From: EW11 sp035765635
Lineage (GTDB): Bacteria > Verrucomicrobiota > Verrucomicrobiia > Opitutales > Opitutaceae
Direction: 5' to 3'
Assembly: GCA_035765635.1 (NCBI GenBank)
Contig: DASTWZ010000021.1
Coordinates: forward strand, 47,705-111,704
Length of the DNA: 64,000 nucleotides
The first letter of the stretch is position 1. Each line of letters opens with the position of its first letter. A program made the position numbers and the translations under genes. The notes beneath the pieces were generated by a model. It saw only the letters and a program-made list of their open reading frames with translations. It searched no databases and had not been told where the DNA came from. Below, piece after piece: positions 24,996 to 32,742 of the stretch.

Positions 24996-27443
24996 TCAGT
25001 CCTCCCTGAGCGCATCGAGAGGATCGATATGCGCAGCGCGGCGCGATGGCAGGTACACCGCCACAAGCACGATCATCGACATGATCACCGCGGCCAGCGC
25101 GAGCACGCCGCCGTGAAGAGAACCGACATCGAATAATATATTCTGGATCGAGCGTCCCACGCCCCAGGCGGCGAACGCTCCCAGCGCCAGGCCGACGGCG
25201 AGTAGCGTCGCGCCGAGTCTCAAAAACTGATTCCGCACTTGTCCTGGCTGCGCCCCCAGCGCCATGCGCACGCCGATTTCGCGACGGCGTTGATTCACCG
25301 CATAGGCTAAAACGCCGTACGTGCCGACCGCGGCGAGAAGCAACGCCACCGCGGAAAAAATCCCGGCCAGGATCGCCGGCGAGCGGCGCGCCACCAAACT
25401 ATCCGAAACGCGTTTTCCCATCGGCTTCAAATCGTCGAGCGGCAGATCCGGATCGAGAGACAAAACCGTCTTCTGCAAACTCGTGCCGAGCGCGCTAGGG
25501 TCGAGCGGAGTGCGTACCACCACCGAAAAGCTGTTACTCGCATAATTTTGATACGGAAAATAAATCGCGCCGATGGGCGATCGATCGGCGAGGTCACCTT
25601 GCTTAACATTGCCAACCACGCCGACGATCGTGACCGCTTCGTCAGGTTTGAACACGGGCCCATTTACCAGCCGCCGACCCAGCGCACTCTTCCCTGGCCA
25701 GTAACGTTGAGCCACCGATCGGTCGACGACGCACACGCGCTCGGTCCGGTGATTGTCCGCATCGTCGAGAAGCCGTCCCTCGATCAGCGGAATGCCCAAA
25801 ACCTGCCAATAGTCGCCCGCGACCCCACTCGTGTAGTGCGTGCGAATGGACTCCCCGGGCCCGAGTTTCACATCTTCCACCGCCGTGGCGTTGTCATTCG
25901 ATTGTCCCGAAAATGGCAGACTCGTCAGCACACCGACCGAGCTCACCCCGGGCTGCGCGCGGAGCGCGGCGAGCAATCGATCCATAAATGCCGCGCGGGC
26001 TTTTTCATCCGGATAATTTTTCCACGGTAGGTTGATTCTGCCGGTCAGCACATGCTCGCTGCGAAAGCCCGGCGACGTCGCCATCAGTTTCTTCAAACTC
26101 AAGCCGAGCATTCCCGCACCGACCAGAAGCGCGAATACGAGACCGACCTGAGCCACGATAAATCCGTGCCGGAGTCGTTGCGCCGCGCGGTTGGACGTTC
26201 CCCCGCGCGATTCTGTCTGCAACGTCGGAGCCAGGCGCCCATGGAGATGAAACCCGATCACAGGGAAAGCCAGCGCAAGCCCGACGCAGAGCGCGCCGAT
26301 GATCGAGACCACCGCCACGCGTCCGTCAAAAACGATGGATGCCCCCAGCGGCAGTTTGTCCGTGCCGAGCACTTGAAGCAGACGCAACCCCACCGCGCCA
26401 AGCGCGAGACCGAGCAATCCGCCCGCCAGCGCGAGAAGTGACGTTTCGAGCACGACCTCGCGAATCACATGGCGGCGGCTGGCCCCGAGCGCTTGGCGAA
26501 CGGCCAGCTCCTTCGCGCGTCCACTCGCGCGAATGAGCATGAGGTTGACCACGTTCACGCCGCCGATCAGCAGCAGCGCCAGCACGCCTCCTTGCAAGGC
26601 CAGCAGCATCGGCCGCACCTCGCGCACGTAGTCGCGATGGAGCAAGTGAACCTCGGTGTGGTAGCGCGCGCCTTTTAGGAGTTCGGAGTACGGATCGTCC
26701 GCGATCTGCTGCCGATTGAGAGCGTCGATCTGCGCCTGCGCCTCGCTCACCGTGGCCCCGGGCGCGAGCCGCGCTATCATATTAAAATTGTTCGAATGAC
26801 GCTGCTGGATTTTCCGCTCATCCTCATTCGAGGCGGCGGGAATAAAAAATTTCGCGTTCCCCGCGAGATAGCGAAACCCCGGCGGTAGCAGTCCAATCAC
26901 CGTGACCGGCAAACCGTCCACGCGAAACGTGCGACCGAGCACCTGCGGATCCGCTTGAAACTGCGTGCGCCAAAATTCGTCGGTCAACACCGCCACGCCG
27001 CTGCCGCTATAAAACATTTCCGCATCGTTGAACGTCCGCCCCTTCGCGAGCGGAACACCGAGTGTCGCAAAAAATTCCGGCGAAACCCGATCTCGCGGCA
27101 CGCGCTGCGGAGCGCCTTCGTCGCCGATAATCGCGCTGCCGCTCTGGATGATCGCCGTCGAGGCAAACGCTTTGATCGCGACGCGCCGGTCGTAGTAGTT
27201 GGGCAGCGAGGCGCCCGAGCGCTCGACTCCTGCGCCCGGGTAGGAGTTGGACACGTTGACCAATTGTTCCGGATGAGGGTACGGCAGAGACCGCACCAGA
27301 ATAGCGTCGACCACCGCGAAGATCGTCACATTGGCCGCAATACAAAGCCCAAGCGTGAGCAACACCGTGGCGGTGAACATCCGTTCACGACCAAGCCGAC
27401 GAAGGGATTGACGAAGATCGGCGAAGCGAAAAAGCGATTGCAC
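24996..27443 (-). CDS. ADOP-family ABC transporter permease (MacB/FtsX type)
   Basis: 815 residues with two FtsX/MacB_PCD halves. An N-terminal helix (TATVLLTLGLCIAANVTIFAV) is followed by a large periplasmic domain (to about residue 270), three helices (LLALQGGVLALLLIGGVNVV...), a second periplasmic domain (480-690) and a final helix set ending SRRAAHIDPLDALRED. No ATPase domain is present and no ATPase gene is adjacent. In Acidobacteriota and Verrucomicrobiota such single-chain permeases often travel with a PadR regulator; only a PadR remnant is seen, 5 kb away. Confidence 0.88.
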   Translation of the reverse strand: MQSLFRFADLRQSLRRLGRERMFTATVLLTLGLCIAANVTIFAVVDAILVRSLPYPHPEQLVNVSNSYPGAGVERSGASLPNYYDRRVAIKAFASTAIIQSGSAIIGDEGAPQRVPRDRVSPEFFATLGVPLAKGRTFNDAEMFYSGSGVAVLTDEFWRTQFQADPQVLGRTFRVDGLPVTVIGLLPPGFRYLAGNAKFFIPAASNEDERKIQQRHSNNFNMIARLAPGATVSEAQAQIDALNRQQIADDPYSELLKGARYHTEVHLLHRDYVREVRPMLLALQGGVLALLLIGGVNVVNLMLIRASGRAKELAVRQALGASRRHVIREVVLETSLLALAGGLLGLALGAVGLRLLQVLGTDKLPLGASIVFDGRVAVVSIIGALCVGLALAFPVIGFHLHGRLAPTLQTESRGGTSNRAAQRLRHGFIVAQVGLVFALLVGAGMLGLSLKKLMATSPGFRSEHVLTGRINLPWKNYPDEKARAAFMDRLLAALRAQPGVSSVGVLTSLPFSGQSNDNATAVEDVKLGPGESIRTHYTSGVAGDYWQVLGIPLIEGRLLDDADNHRTERVCVVDRSVAQRYWPGKSALGRRLVNGPVFKPDEAVTIVGVVGNVKQGDLADRSPIGAIYFPYQNYASNSFSVVVRTPLDPSALGTSLQKTVLSLDPDLPLDDLKPMGKRVSDSLVARRSPAILAGIFSAVALLLAAVGTYGVLAYAVNQRRREIGVRMALGAQPGQVRNQFLRLGATLLAVGLALGAFAAWGVGRSIQNILFDVGSLHGGVLALAAVIMSMIVLVAVYLPSRRAAHIDPLDALRED

Positions 27444-27479
27444 AATCCACTAACCCAGATCTGCGAAAAAAGTTACAAA

Positions 27480-27513
27480 CCGGCACGCGCCGAGCCCTTT
27501 CGGCGCGTGCCGG
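27480..27513. promoter_or_regulatory. Perfect 14-bp inverted repeat between divergent genes
   Basis: CCGGCACGCGCCGA pairs perfectly with TCGGCGCGTGCCGG around a 6-base loop. It lies between the ADOP permease and the LytS-type kinase, 38 bp upstream of the kinase start. It could be an operator or a transcript hairpin affecting both genes. Confidence 0.5.
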
Positions 27514-27550
27514 CTTCGCCTCAGATTGACAGATGCTATAGAGTCACCGC

Positions 27551-28669
27551 GTGAAGCGCCCCAACCCACCACGTCGTTCTCGAATGAGGCTACTCGCGTT
27601 GTCGGCCCTCGTTCCGGTCGGCCTGACCCTCATCTACGCGACACAGGTCCGGCTCAGCGGCAAGTCCTGGAGCGAGGCGCTGAGTCGGGAAATCGTTTTC
27701 TGCGGCTCGTGGTGGTTGATCGGCGTCCTCGTTTTCTGGCTGTGCACTTGGCTGCATCGCGAACCGTCTTCCCGCGTGCGCGTGGTCTTCGGGCTGATGG
27801 CCGGAGCGATTGGAGTCATGCTCCTGCAACCAGCTCTTCTGCTCGTCTGCGAAGTCGTGGCCGGACAGATGCACCTGCCCAGCACGGGACAGCCGCTCGA
27901 ACTTCCCGCGGCGGCCAAAGCGTGGCCAACGACGTTTCTGAACCTTTTCGGTTTCAATCTCCTCATTTACGGCGGCGTTGTGGTCGCGTGGTACGCGGTG
28001 ACTTATTATCGCGATCTGCAGGAGCGGCGCGTGGAGGCGGCGGAGATGCGGGGATTGCTGCAGCAGGCGCAACTGCAGGCGCTGCGCAGCCAGCTTAATC
28101 CTCACTTTCTTTTCAATACGCTCCATTCGATCGCCGAGCTCGTGCACGAAGATCCGCGGCTTGCCGAACAAATGCTGCTCCGACTCTCCGAGCTGTTGCG
28201 CAAAGCCCTGCATTCCTCGGGCGCGCAAGAGGTCCAGCTCGCCGAAGAACTCGATTTCGTGAAAAGTTACCTGGAGATCGAACAGCTTCGACTGGGGGAG
28301 CGACTCAGCGTGACCTGGGATATCGCGCCGGATTCGTTAACCGCGCGGGTGCCCAGCCTGCTGCTCCAGCCGCTGATCGAAAACGCCATCCAACACGGCA
28401 TCGCCGCTTCGGCCCAGCCTGGACGGCTCTTGATTCGCGCGCGTCGCGACGGCGATTTTTTCGAACTTCAAGTTCACGACAATGGCGCCGGGCTGGCGGC
28501 GAACGGCTCGGCCGGGCGAAGCGGTATTGGTTTGGCGAATACAACGGATCGCCTCGAGCGACTCTACGGCGAGCGCCAGCGTTTGGAGTTGATCAACGAT
28601 CACGGCCTGCGCGTGACTGTGCGCCTGCCATTTTCCCCCATGCCGCAGAAAGGAGCCGATGCCGTCTGA
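27551..28669 (+). CDS. LytS/YehU-type sensor histidine kinase
   Basis: 372 residues from a GTG start. Four membrane helices fill residues 12-165. The His_kinase domain begins QLQALRSQLNPHFLFNTLHSI, with the phosphoacceptor His of the NPHFLFNTLH box. The ATPase part has LLLQPLIENAIQHGIA, VHDNGAGL and GIGLANTTDRLERLYG. This small-membrane-sensor class pairs with LytTR regulators, and the next gene overlaps it by 11 bp. Confidence 0.9.
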   Translation: MKRPNPPRRSRMRLLALSALVPVGLTLIYATQVRLSGKSWSEALSREIVFCGSWWLIGVLVFWLCTWLHREPSSRVRVVFGLMAGAIGVMLLQPALLLVCEVVAGQMHLPSTGQPLELPAAAKAWPTTFLNLFGFNLLIYGGVVVAWYAVTYYRDLQERRVEAAEMRGLLQQAQLQALRSQLNPHFLFNTLHSIAELVHEDPRLAEQMLLRLSELLRKALHSSGAQEVQLAEELDFVKSYLEIEQLRLGERLSVTWDIAPDSLTARVPSLLLQPLIENAIQHGIAASAQPGRLLIRARRDGDFFELQVHDNGAGLAANGSAGRSGIGLANTTDRLERLYGERQRLELINDHGLRVTVRLPFSPMPQKGADAV

Positions 28670-29441
28670 ATCGCCGCGCAGGCGGGTCGTTCTTGCGGAT
28701 GACGAGCCGCTTCCTCGTCGGCGGCTGCGCCGTCTTTTGCAAGCCGCACCGAACGTCGAAATCGTCGAGGAATGCGCCGACGGCGCCGCAGCGCTGGCGG
28801 CGATTCGCCAACACGAGCCCGACATCGTTTTCCTTGATGTGCAGATGCCGGGAATGAACGGCTTCGACGTGCTGCGCGCGCTCGACCCCGAGCGCCTCCC
28901 AGTCGTGATTTTCGTGACCGCCTTCGACGAATTCGCGCTCGCTGCGTTCGAAGCCCAGGCGGTCGACTACCTGCTCAAGCCCTTTGGAGAAGACCGCGTG
29001 CGGCAGGCGCTCGACCGAGCCCAGGTTTTTCTCCGGGGCGCGGCCGCACAGAAGAAATTGCGGGATCAATTTGCGCGCCTGGTCAACGCGACCACCGCGC
29101 CTGTCTCGAACCCGCTGCTCTTCGTGAAACGCGAGGATCGTGTCCTCGTCCTGCAACCGCGGGAGGTGGACTGGATCGAGGCTTTTGGCGACTACGTGAA
29201 AGTGCACGTTGGCGCAGAGTCGCATCTCATGCGCTCCACCATTTCCGAAATGGAACGGCGGCTCAGGCCGGAGGGATTCGCCCGCGTCCATCGATCCCGC
29301 TTGGTCAACGTCAATCACATCAAGGAACTTCGTGCGCTCTCGCGCGGCGTCTCGATCGTGCTGCTCAAGAACGGCACGCAGCTCGAGGCTAGTTTCCCCT
29401 TGCTCAAGGCCATGCAGGAACAGCTCGACATCCCGAGCTGA
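28659..29441 (+). CDS. LytTR-family response regulator
   Basis: 260 residues. A receiver domain occupies residues 1-125 (VVLADDEPLPRRRLRRLL, phosphoacceptor Asp in DIVFLDVQMPGMNGF, KPF near residue 108). A LytTR DNA-binding domain fills 150-258 (VDWIEAFGDYVKVHVG, LRPEGFARVHRSRLVNVNHI). It is the cognate partner of the overlapping kinase. The divergently oriented ADOP permease is a natural candidate target, in line with many LytTR-transport pairings, but this is inference. Confidence 0.92.
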   Translation: MPSESPRRRVVLADDEPLPRRRLRRLLQAAPNVEIVEECADGAAALAAIRQHEPDIVFLDVQMPGMNGFDVLRALDPERLPVVIFVTAFDEFALAAFEAQAVDYLLKPFGEDRVRQALDRAQVFLRGAAAQKKLRDQFARLVNATTAPVSNPLLFVKREDRVLVLQPREVDWIEAFGDYVKVHVGAESHLMRSTISEMERRLRPEGFARVHRSRLVNVNHIKELRALSRGVSIVLLKNGTQLEASFPLLKAMQEQLDIPS

Positions 29442-29548
29442 CGCGCAGCTTCGTCGTATTTTTTCCAGCTTCGTCCGTCTGTCCGCAGGCTTCATCGCAT
29501 TCCGGTTTCATGGCAGCGCGCGGCAGTCGAGTGTCGCGACCTCGACCC

Positions 29549-30091
29549 ATGAAGCTCATGAAGAAAATCCTTTCGCTGCCGGCCCTGCTCGTTGTCGCGA
29601 CGTTCGGGCTCGCGTCTTTGTTCGCCGACGAAACAAACCCGTCCAATCCGCCCGAGGTGGCGTACCCCGAGGGTTATCGTGACTGGCACTTCGTCTCGAG
29701 CGTGGTTCTGCCGCGCAAGGAAGACTCCGCCAACTCCGCCGCGACCGGCTCGAAACCTGCCCTAACGTCTGGATTGATCCACAATGTTTACGCCAATGAA
29801 AAGGCGCGGGAGGGCCTTCGCACCGGACATTTCGCGGAAGGCTCGGTGCTGATTGCCGATTGGTTCGTGCTCGAGGCCGCCGGTCCGGTACTGGTTCAGG
29901 GACCGCGCAAATCGATCAACGTCATGGTGCGCGACGCGCGTTATACGTCGACCGGCGGCTGGGGATTCGAGGACTTCGACAAGGATAGCCGCACCATTCG
30001 CAACGTCGGCCAAACCGCCGTGAAATCCTGCTTCGAATGCCACCGCCGCGCAGAGGATCGCGAATATGTATTTAGCTCACTGAAGCCCTGA
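29549..30091 (+). CDS. Cytochrome P460 family protein
   Basis: 180 residues with a signal peptide (MKLMKKILSLPALLVVATFGLASLFAD). Typical P460 features are VAYPEGYRDWHFVSS at the start, a central HNVYANEKAREGLRTGHFAEGSVLIADWF, and a terminal haem motif CFECH in KSCFECHRRAEDREYVFS. Members bind a cross-linked c-type haem and can oxidise hydroxylamine or remove nitric oxide; many are of unknown physiological role. The ATG at 29549 is chosen because it begins the signal peptide. Confidence 0.85.
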   Translation: MKLMKKILSLPALLVVATFGLASLFADETNPSNPPEVAYPEGYRDWHFVSSVVLPRKEDSANSAATGSKPALTSGLIHNVYANEKAREGLRTGHFAEGSVLIADWFVLEAAGPVLVQGPRKSINVMVRDARYTSTGGWGFEDFDKDSRTIRNVGQTAVKSCFECHRRAEDREYVFSSLKP

Positions 30092-30135
30092 CGAAATACC
30101 CGGCCAAATAATAAATTATATTGAATTTAACTCCG

Positions 30136-30666
30136 ATGAACGAAACCCAATCCGTCAGTTCGATAATAACTCATTCTCCACAAACCTGGACGAAAGCATT
30201 TTGGAAACCGGTGCTGGTTTACACGGCGATTGCTGGAACCTTAGACATCACTGCAGCGCATCTCCACGTGTGGGCGGTGACCGGAAAGTTTCCGACCTCG
30301 ATGCTCAAGGCCATTGCCGGCGGAGCGATCGGGGGACAGCGCGCAATGGAAGGAGGCGCCGGAATGATGGCCCTCGGCCTCTTCTTCCATTACTTCATCT
30401 CCTTCGCCTTCACCTTGCTGTTCTTTCTGCTTTATCCGCGGATCGCGCTTCTACGAAAGAACCTATACGCCATCGCCCCCGCCTACGCGCTTTTCACGTG
30501 GGCGGTAATGACCTATATCGTACTTCCGCTCAGCCGTCTGCCTTGGCGCGCGCCGAACTTCGCGAATAAACACGTCTATATTGGTTGGATTATACTCACC
30601 GCCATTTTCGCCCTACCCATCGTCTTCGGAGCGAGACGTCACTACGCGAAAAAATATGCGGACTAA
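30136..30666 (+). CDS. Integral membrane protein, DUF1440/YagU-like
   Basis: 176 residues, four predicted membrane helices (WKPVLVYTAIAGTLDITAAHL, GGAGMMALGLFFHYFISFAF, NLYAIAPAYALFTWAVMTYI, VYIGWIILTAIFALPIVFGA). The segment AIAGGAIGGQRAMEGGAGMMALGL with two helix-embedded histidines resembles DUF1440/YagU membrane proteins. Function unknown. It stands alone between the P460 and rhodanese genes. Confidence 0.75.
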   Translation: MNETQSVSSIITHSPQTWTKAFWKPVLVYTAIAGTLDITAAHLHVWAVTGKFPTSMLKAIAGGAIGGQRAMEGGAGMMALGLFFHYFISFAFTLLFFLLYPRIALLRKNLYAIAPAYALFTWAVMTYIVLPLSRLPWRAPNFANKHVYIGWIILTAIFALPIVFGARRHYAKKYAD

Positions 30667-30724
30667 GTCGGAGCCTAATTCAACCCGTTGAAGTTCGCCG
30701 GCACGTGGTTAAACTCCAACTATC

Positions 30725-31156
30725 ATGAAGAAACTCTCCCTTCTTTTAAGCTCCCTGCTTTTCGCCGCCGCGATGAAAGCGGCCCCTGTCCCGAACGTAA
30801 CGCCGAGCGAAGCAGCGAAGCTCGTCGCCGAAGGTAAAGCGGTCCTCGTCGATGTGCGCGAACCCAAGGAATGGAAAGACACCGGTGTTGCCACACCAGC
30901 CACCCTTCTTGCCAAGAGCGACTTCGACGGCGCTCAGGCGTCTTGGAAGCCGTTTCTCGAGACGCATCGGGACAAGACCCTGATCCTCTACTGTCGGTCG
31001 GGAAAGCGCTCCGGCGCCGTCGCGAAGGAGCTTGCCGAAAAAGGCTACAACGTGGCAAACGCAGGAGGCTTCGAGGCGTGGAAATCGGCCGGTCTTCCCA
31101 CCCGAGCCGCTGAGGAACCCGCGCCGGCGGCCAGCGCGGCCTCAAACAAACTATAG
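30725..31156 (+). CDS. Periplasmic rhodanese-like protein
   Basis: 143 residues with a signal peptide (MKKLSLLLSSLLFAAAMKA). A single rhodanese domain follows: VLVDVREPKEWKDTG, then the active-site loop LILYCRSGKRSGAVAKELAE with the catalytic Cys, and VANAGGFEAWKSAGLPT. It would transfer sulfane sulfur or bind oxyanions outside the cytoplasm. The last residues, ending NKL, and the TAG stop are formed by the edge of repeat family A copy 4, so the tail is repeat-derived. Confidence 0.88.
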   Translation: MKKLSLLLSSLLFAAAMKAAPVPNVTPSEAAKLVAEGKAVLVDVREPKEWKDTGVATPATLLAKSDFDGAQASWKPFLETHRDKTLILYCRSGKRSGAVAKELAEKGYNVANAGGFEAWKSAGLPTRAAEEPAPAASAASNKL

Positions 31157-31205
31157 CCGCAAAGAGGCGCAAAAAGCGCAAAGAGGATTTCGGAGTTGCG
31201 ACGTC
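31142..31205 (+). repeat. 290-bp palindromic repeat family A, copy 4 (left arm only)
   Basis: TCAAACAAACTATAGCCGC followed by AAAGAGGCGCAAAAAGCGC and AAAGAGGATTTCGGA match the left arm of the other copies, then similarity ends near ACGTC. It overlaps the rhodanese gene end and contributes its stop. Confidence 0.65.
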
Positions 31206-31309
31206 CGGGCTGCGCCTCCGACGACACTGCATTCTCGAACGAGCGTTCGGTCAACTCGCTGCATTTTCGAGTCACCTTTTTGGGTCGTCGTTCGTCTCGC
31301 TCTGCAACC

Positions 31310-32584
31310 ATGTTCAAATACCTCATTCTCCTGTATGCCCTCGTGCTTGCACCGATAGCCTCGCTTTACGCGGAGCCGTCCGCCACCGGGGCGAACGCTG
31401 CCGAGCCGCCGCTTACGTGGATTGATCCCGATACGGGACATCGCGTCCACCGCCTCACCCGTGAACCCGGCTCGGCGAGTTTATATTTCAACGAAAACGG
31501 CTACACGCCGGACGGGAAAAGAATGATCTATACGACTCCAGAGGGTATTTCGCTGCTGGATCTCGAAAGCCATCAGACGCGCTCCGTCGTAAAAGGAAAA
31601 GTGCGCGTCATCATGATGGGGCACAAAACGCCCACTGTTTATTATATCAAACCGGAGGAGAACGCGCTTTATGCAACGCAGGTCGATACCGACCAGACGC
31701 GCAAGATCGCGGTCCTGCCAAAGCGCGGAGGAATTGCCGCGATCAATGCGGACGAAACATTCGCTGCCGGCACTTATATAGAAGGTGACGGAGCTGACTA
31801 CGGAGGAAAACGTGAAGGCCAGAGTCATCCTCTCGATCAGCCGAAGAACAAAGGACAAATGATGGAGGAGCGACTGGCGGCGCGCCTTCCGTTGGTATTA
31901 TTCACCGTTGATCTCAGCACCGGTAAAGTGAATCCGATCCTGCATAGCACGGACTGGGTGAATCACCTTCTCTTTTCACCCACCGATCCAAAGCTTTTGA
32001 TGTATTGCCATGAAGGCCCTTGGCAAAAGGTGGACCGTCTCTGGACAATTCATACCGACGGTTCTGCAAACACGCTCCTGCACCAGCGCACGATGGCGAT
32101 GGAGATTGCGGGGCACGAGTTCTGGAGCGCTGACGGAAAAACGGTCTGGTACGATCTTCAGATGCCAAAGGGGCAGGTATTCTTCGTCGCTGGCCGCAAC
32201 CTCGAGACAGGAGAACGCACCTGGTACCATCTCGAGCGCAACGAGTGGTCCATCCATTTTAATGTGAGCCGTGACGGCACGTTGTTTTGCGGAGACGGCG
32301 GCGATCCTGGTCAGGTTGCAAAGGCTCCGGACGGGCAATGGATATATCTTTTTCGGCCCGAGCTCATCCGCAGCGCAGGAGCGATCACCGACGGCCTGAT
32401 TCGTCCCGGCATATTCCGCGCCGAGCGCCTGGTGAATATGTCAAAACATAATTATAAACTGGAGCCCAACGTGAGTTTCACACCAGACGCCAAACTCGTG
32501 ATCTTCCGCTCAAATATGTTCGGCGCGACCTACGTCTTCGGCGTCGAAGTCGCGAAGGCAACGGAAGCGGAAAGCCCGCGGTGA
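31310..32584 (+). CDS. Oligogalacturonate lyase-like protein (PL22 family)
   Basis: 424 residues with a signal peptide (MFKYLILLYALVLAPIASLYAE). The body is a seven-bladed propeller: TGHRVHRLTREPGSASLYFN, YTPDGKRMIYTTPEGISLLDL, DWVNHLLFSPTDPKLLMYCHEG, and GHEFWSADGKTVWYDLQ, which holds a conserved histidine of the Mn-binding centre. PL22 enzymes cleave unsaturated digalacturonates from pectin breakdown. Here the export signal suggests periplasmic action. The ATG at 31310 is chosen for the signal peptide. Confidence 0.85.
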   Translation: MFKYLILLYALVLAPIASLYAEPSATGANAAEPPLTWIDPDTGHRVHRLTREPGSASLYFNENGYTPDGKRMIYTTPEGISLLDLESHQTRSVVKGKVRVIMMGHKTPTVYYIKPEENALYATQVDTDQTRKIAVLPKRGGIAAINADETFAAGTYIEGDGADYGGKREGQSHPLDQPKNKGQMMEERLAARLPLVLFTVDLSTGKVNPILHSTDWVNHLLFSPTDPKLLMYCHEGPWQKVDRLWTIHTDGSANTLLHQRTMAMEIAGHEFWSADGKTVWYDLQMPKGQVFFVAGRNLETGERTWYHLERNEWSIHFNVSRDGTLFCGDGGDPGQVAKAPDGQWIYLFRPELIRSAGAITDGLIRPGIFRAERLVNMSKHNYKLEPNVSFTPDAKLVIFRSNMFGATYVFGVEVAKATEAESPR

Positions 32585-32725
32585 TCTCATAAAACCGCGC
32601 TTTGCGATTGTTCTCTGAGACTCCCCGCTCCGCCTTGATCCAGCCGTTGTGCTCGAGGCGGTAGAGCGCGGGGTACAATGAGCGCTGCTCTACTTCTACT
32701 TGCAGCACATCATCTGATGTCTGCG
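32585..32725 (-). pseudogene. PadR-family regulator fragment
   Basis: Minus-strand residues RSLYPALYRLEHNGWIKAE and SENNRKARFYEITA are the winged-helix core of PadR regulators. Upstream, DDVLQVEVEQ carries two extra residues relative to the usual VLQVEQ pattern, and no start is found. The rest of the gene is missing on both sides. PadR genes often accompany ADOP permeases like the one at 24996. Confidence 0.65.
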
Positions 32726-32742
32726 GGAACTGATCCTAAGTG

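Noticed and set aside
27525..27545. TTGACA followed by TATAGA as a sigma-70 promoter for the LytS-type kinase
   Set aside because: The two boxes are only a few bases apart, far from the 16-18 bp needed.
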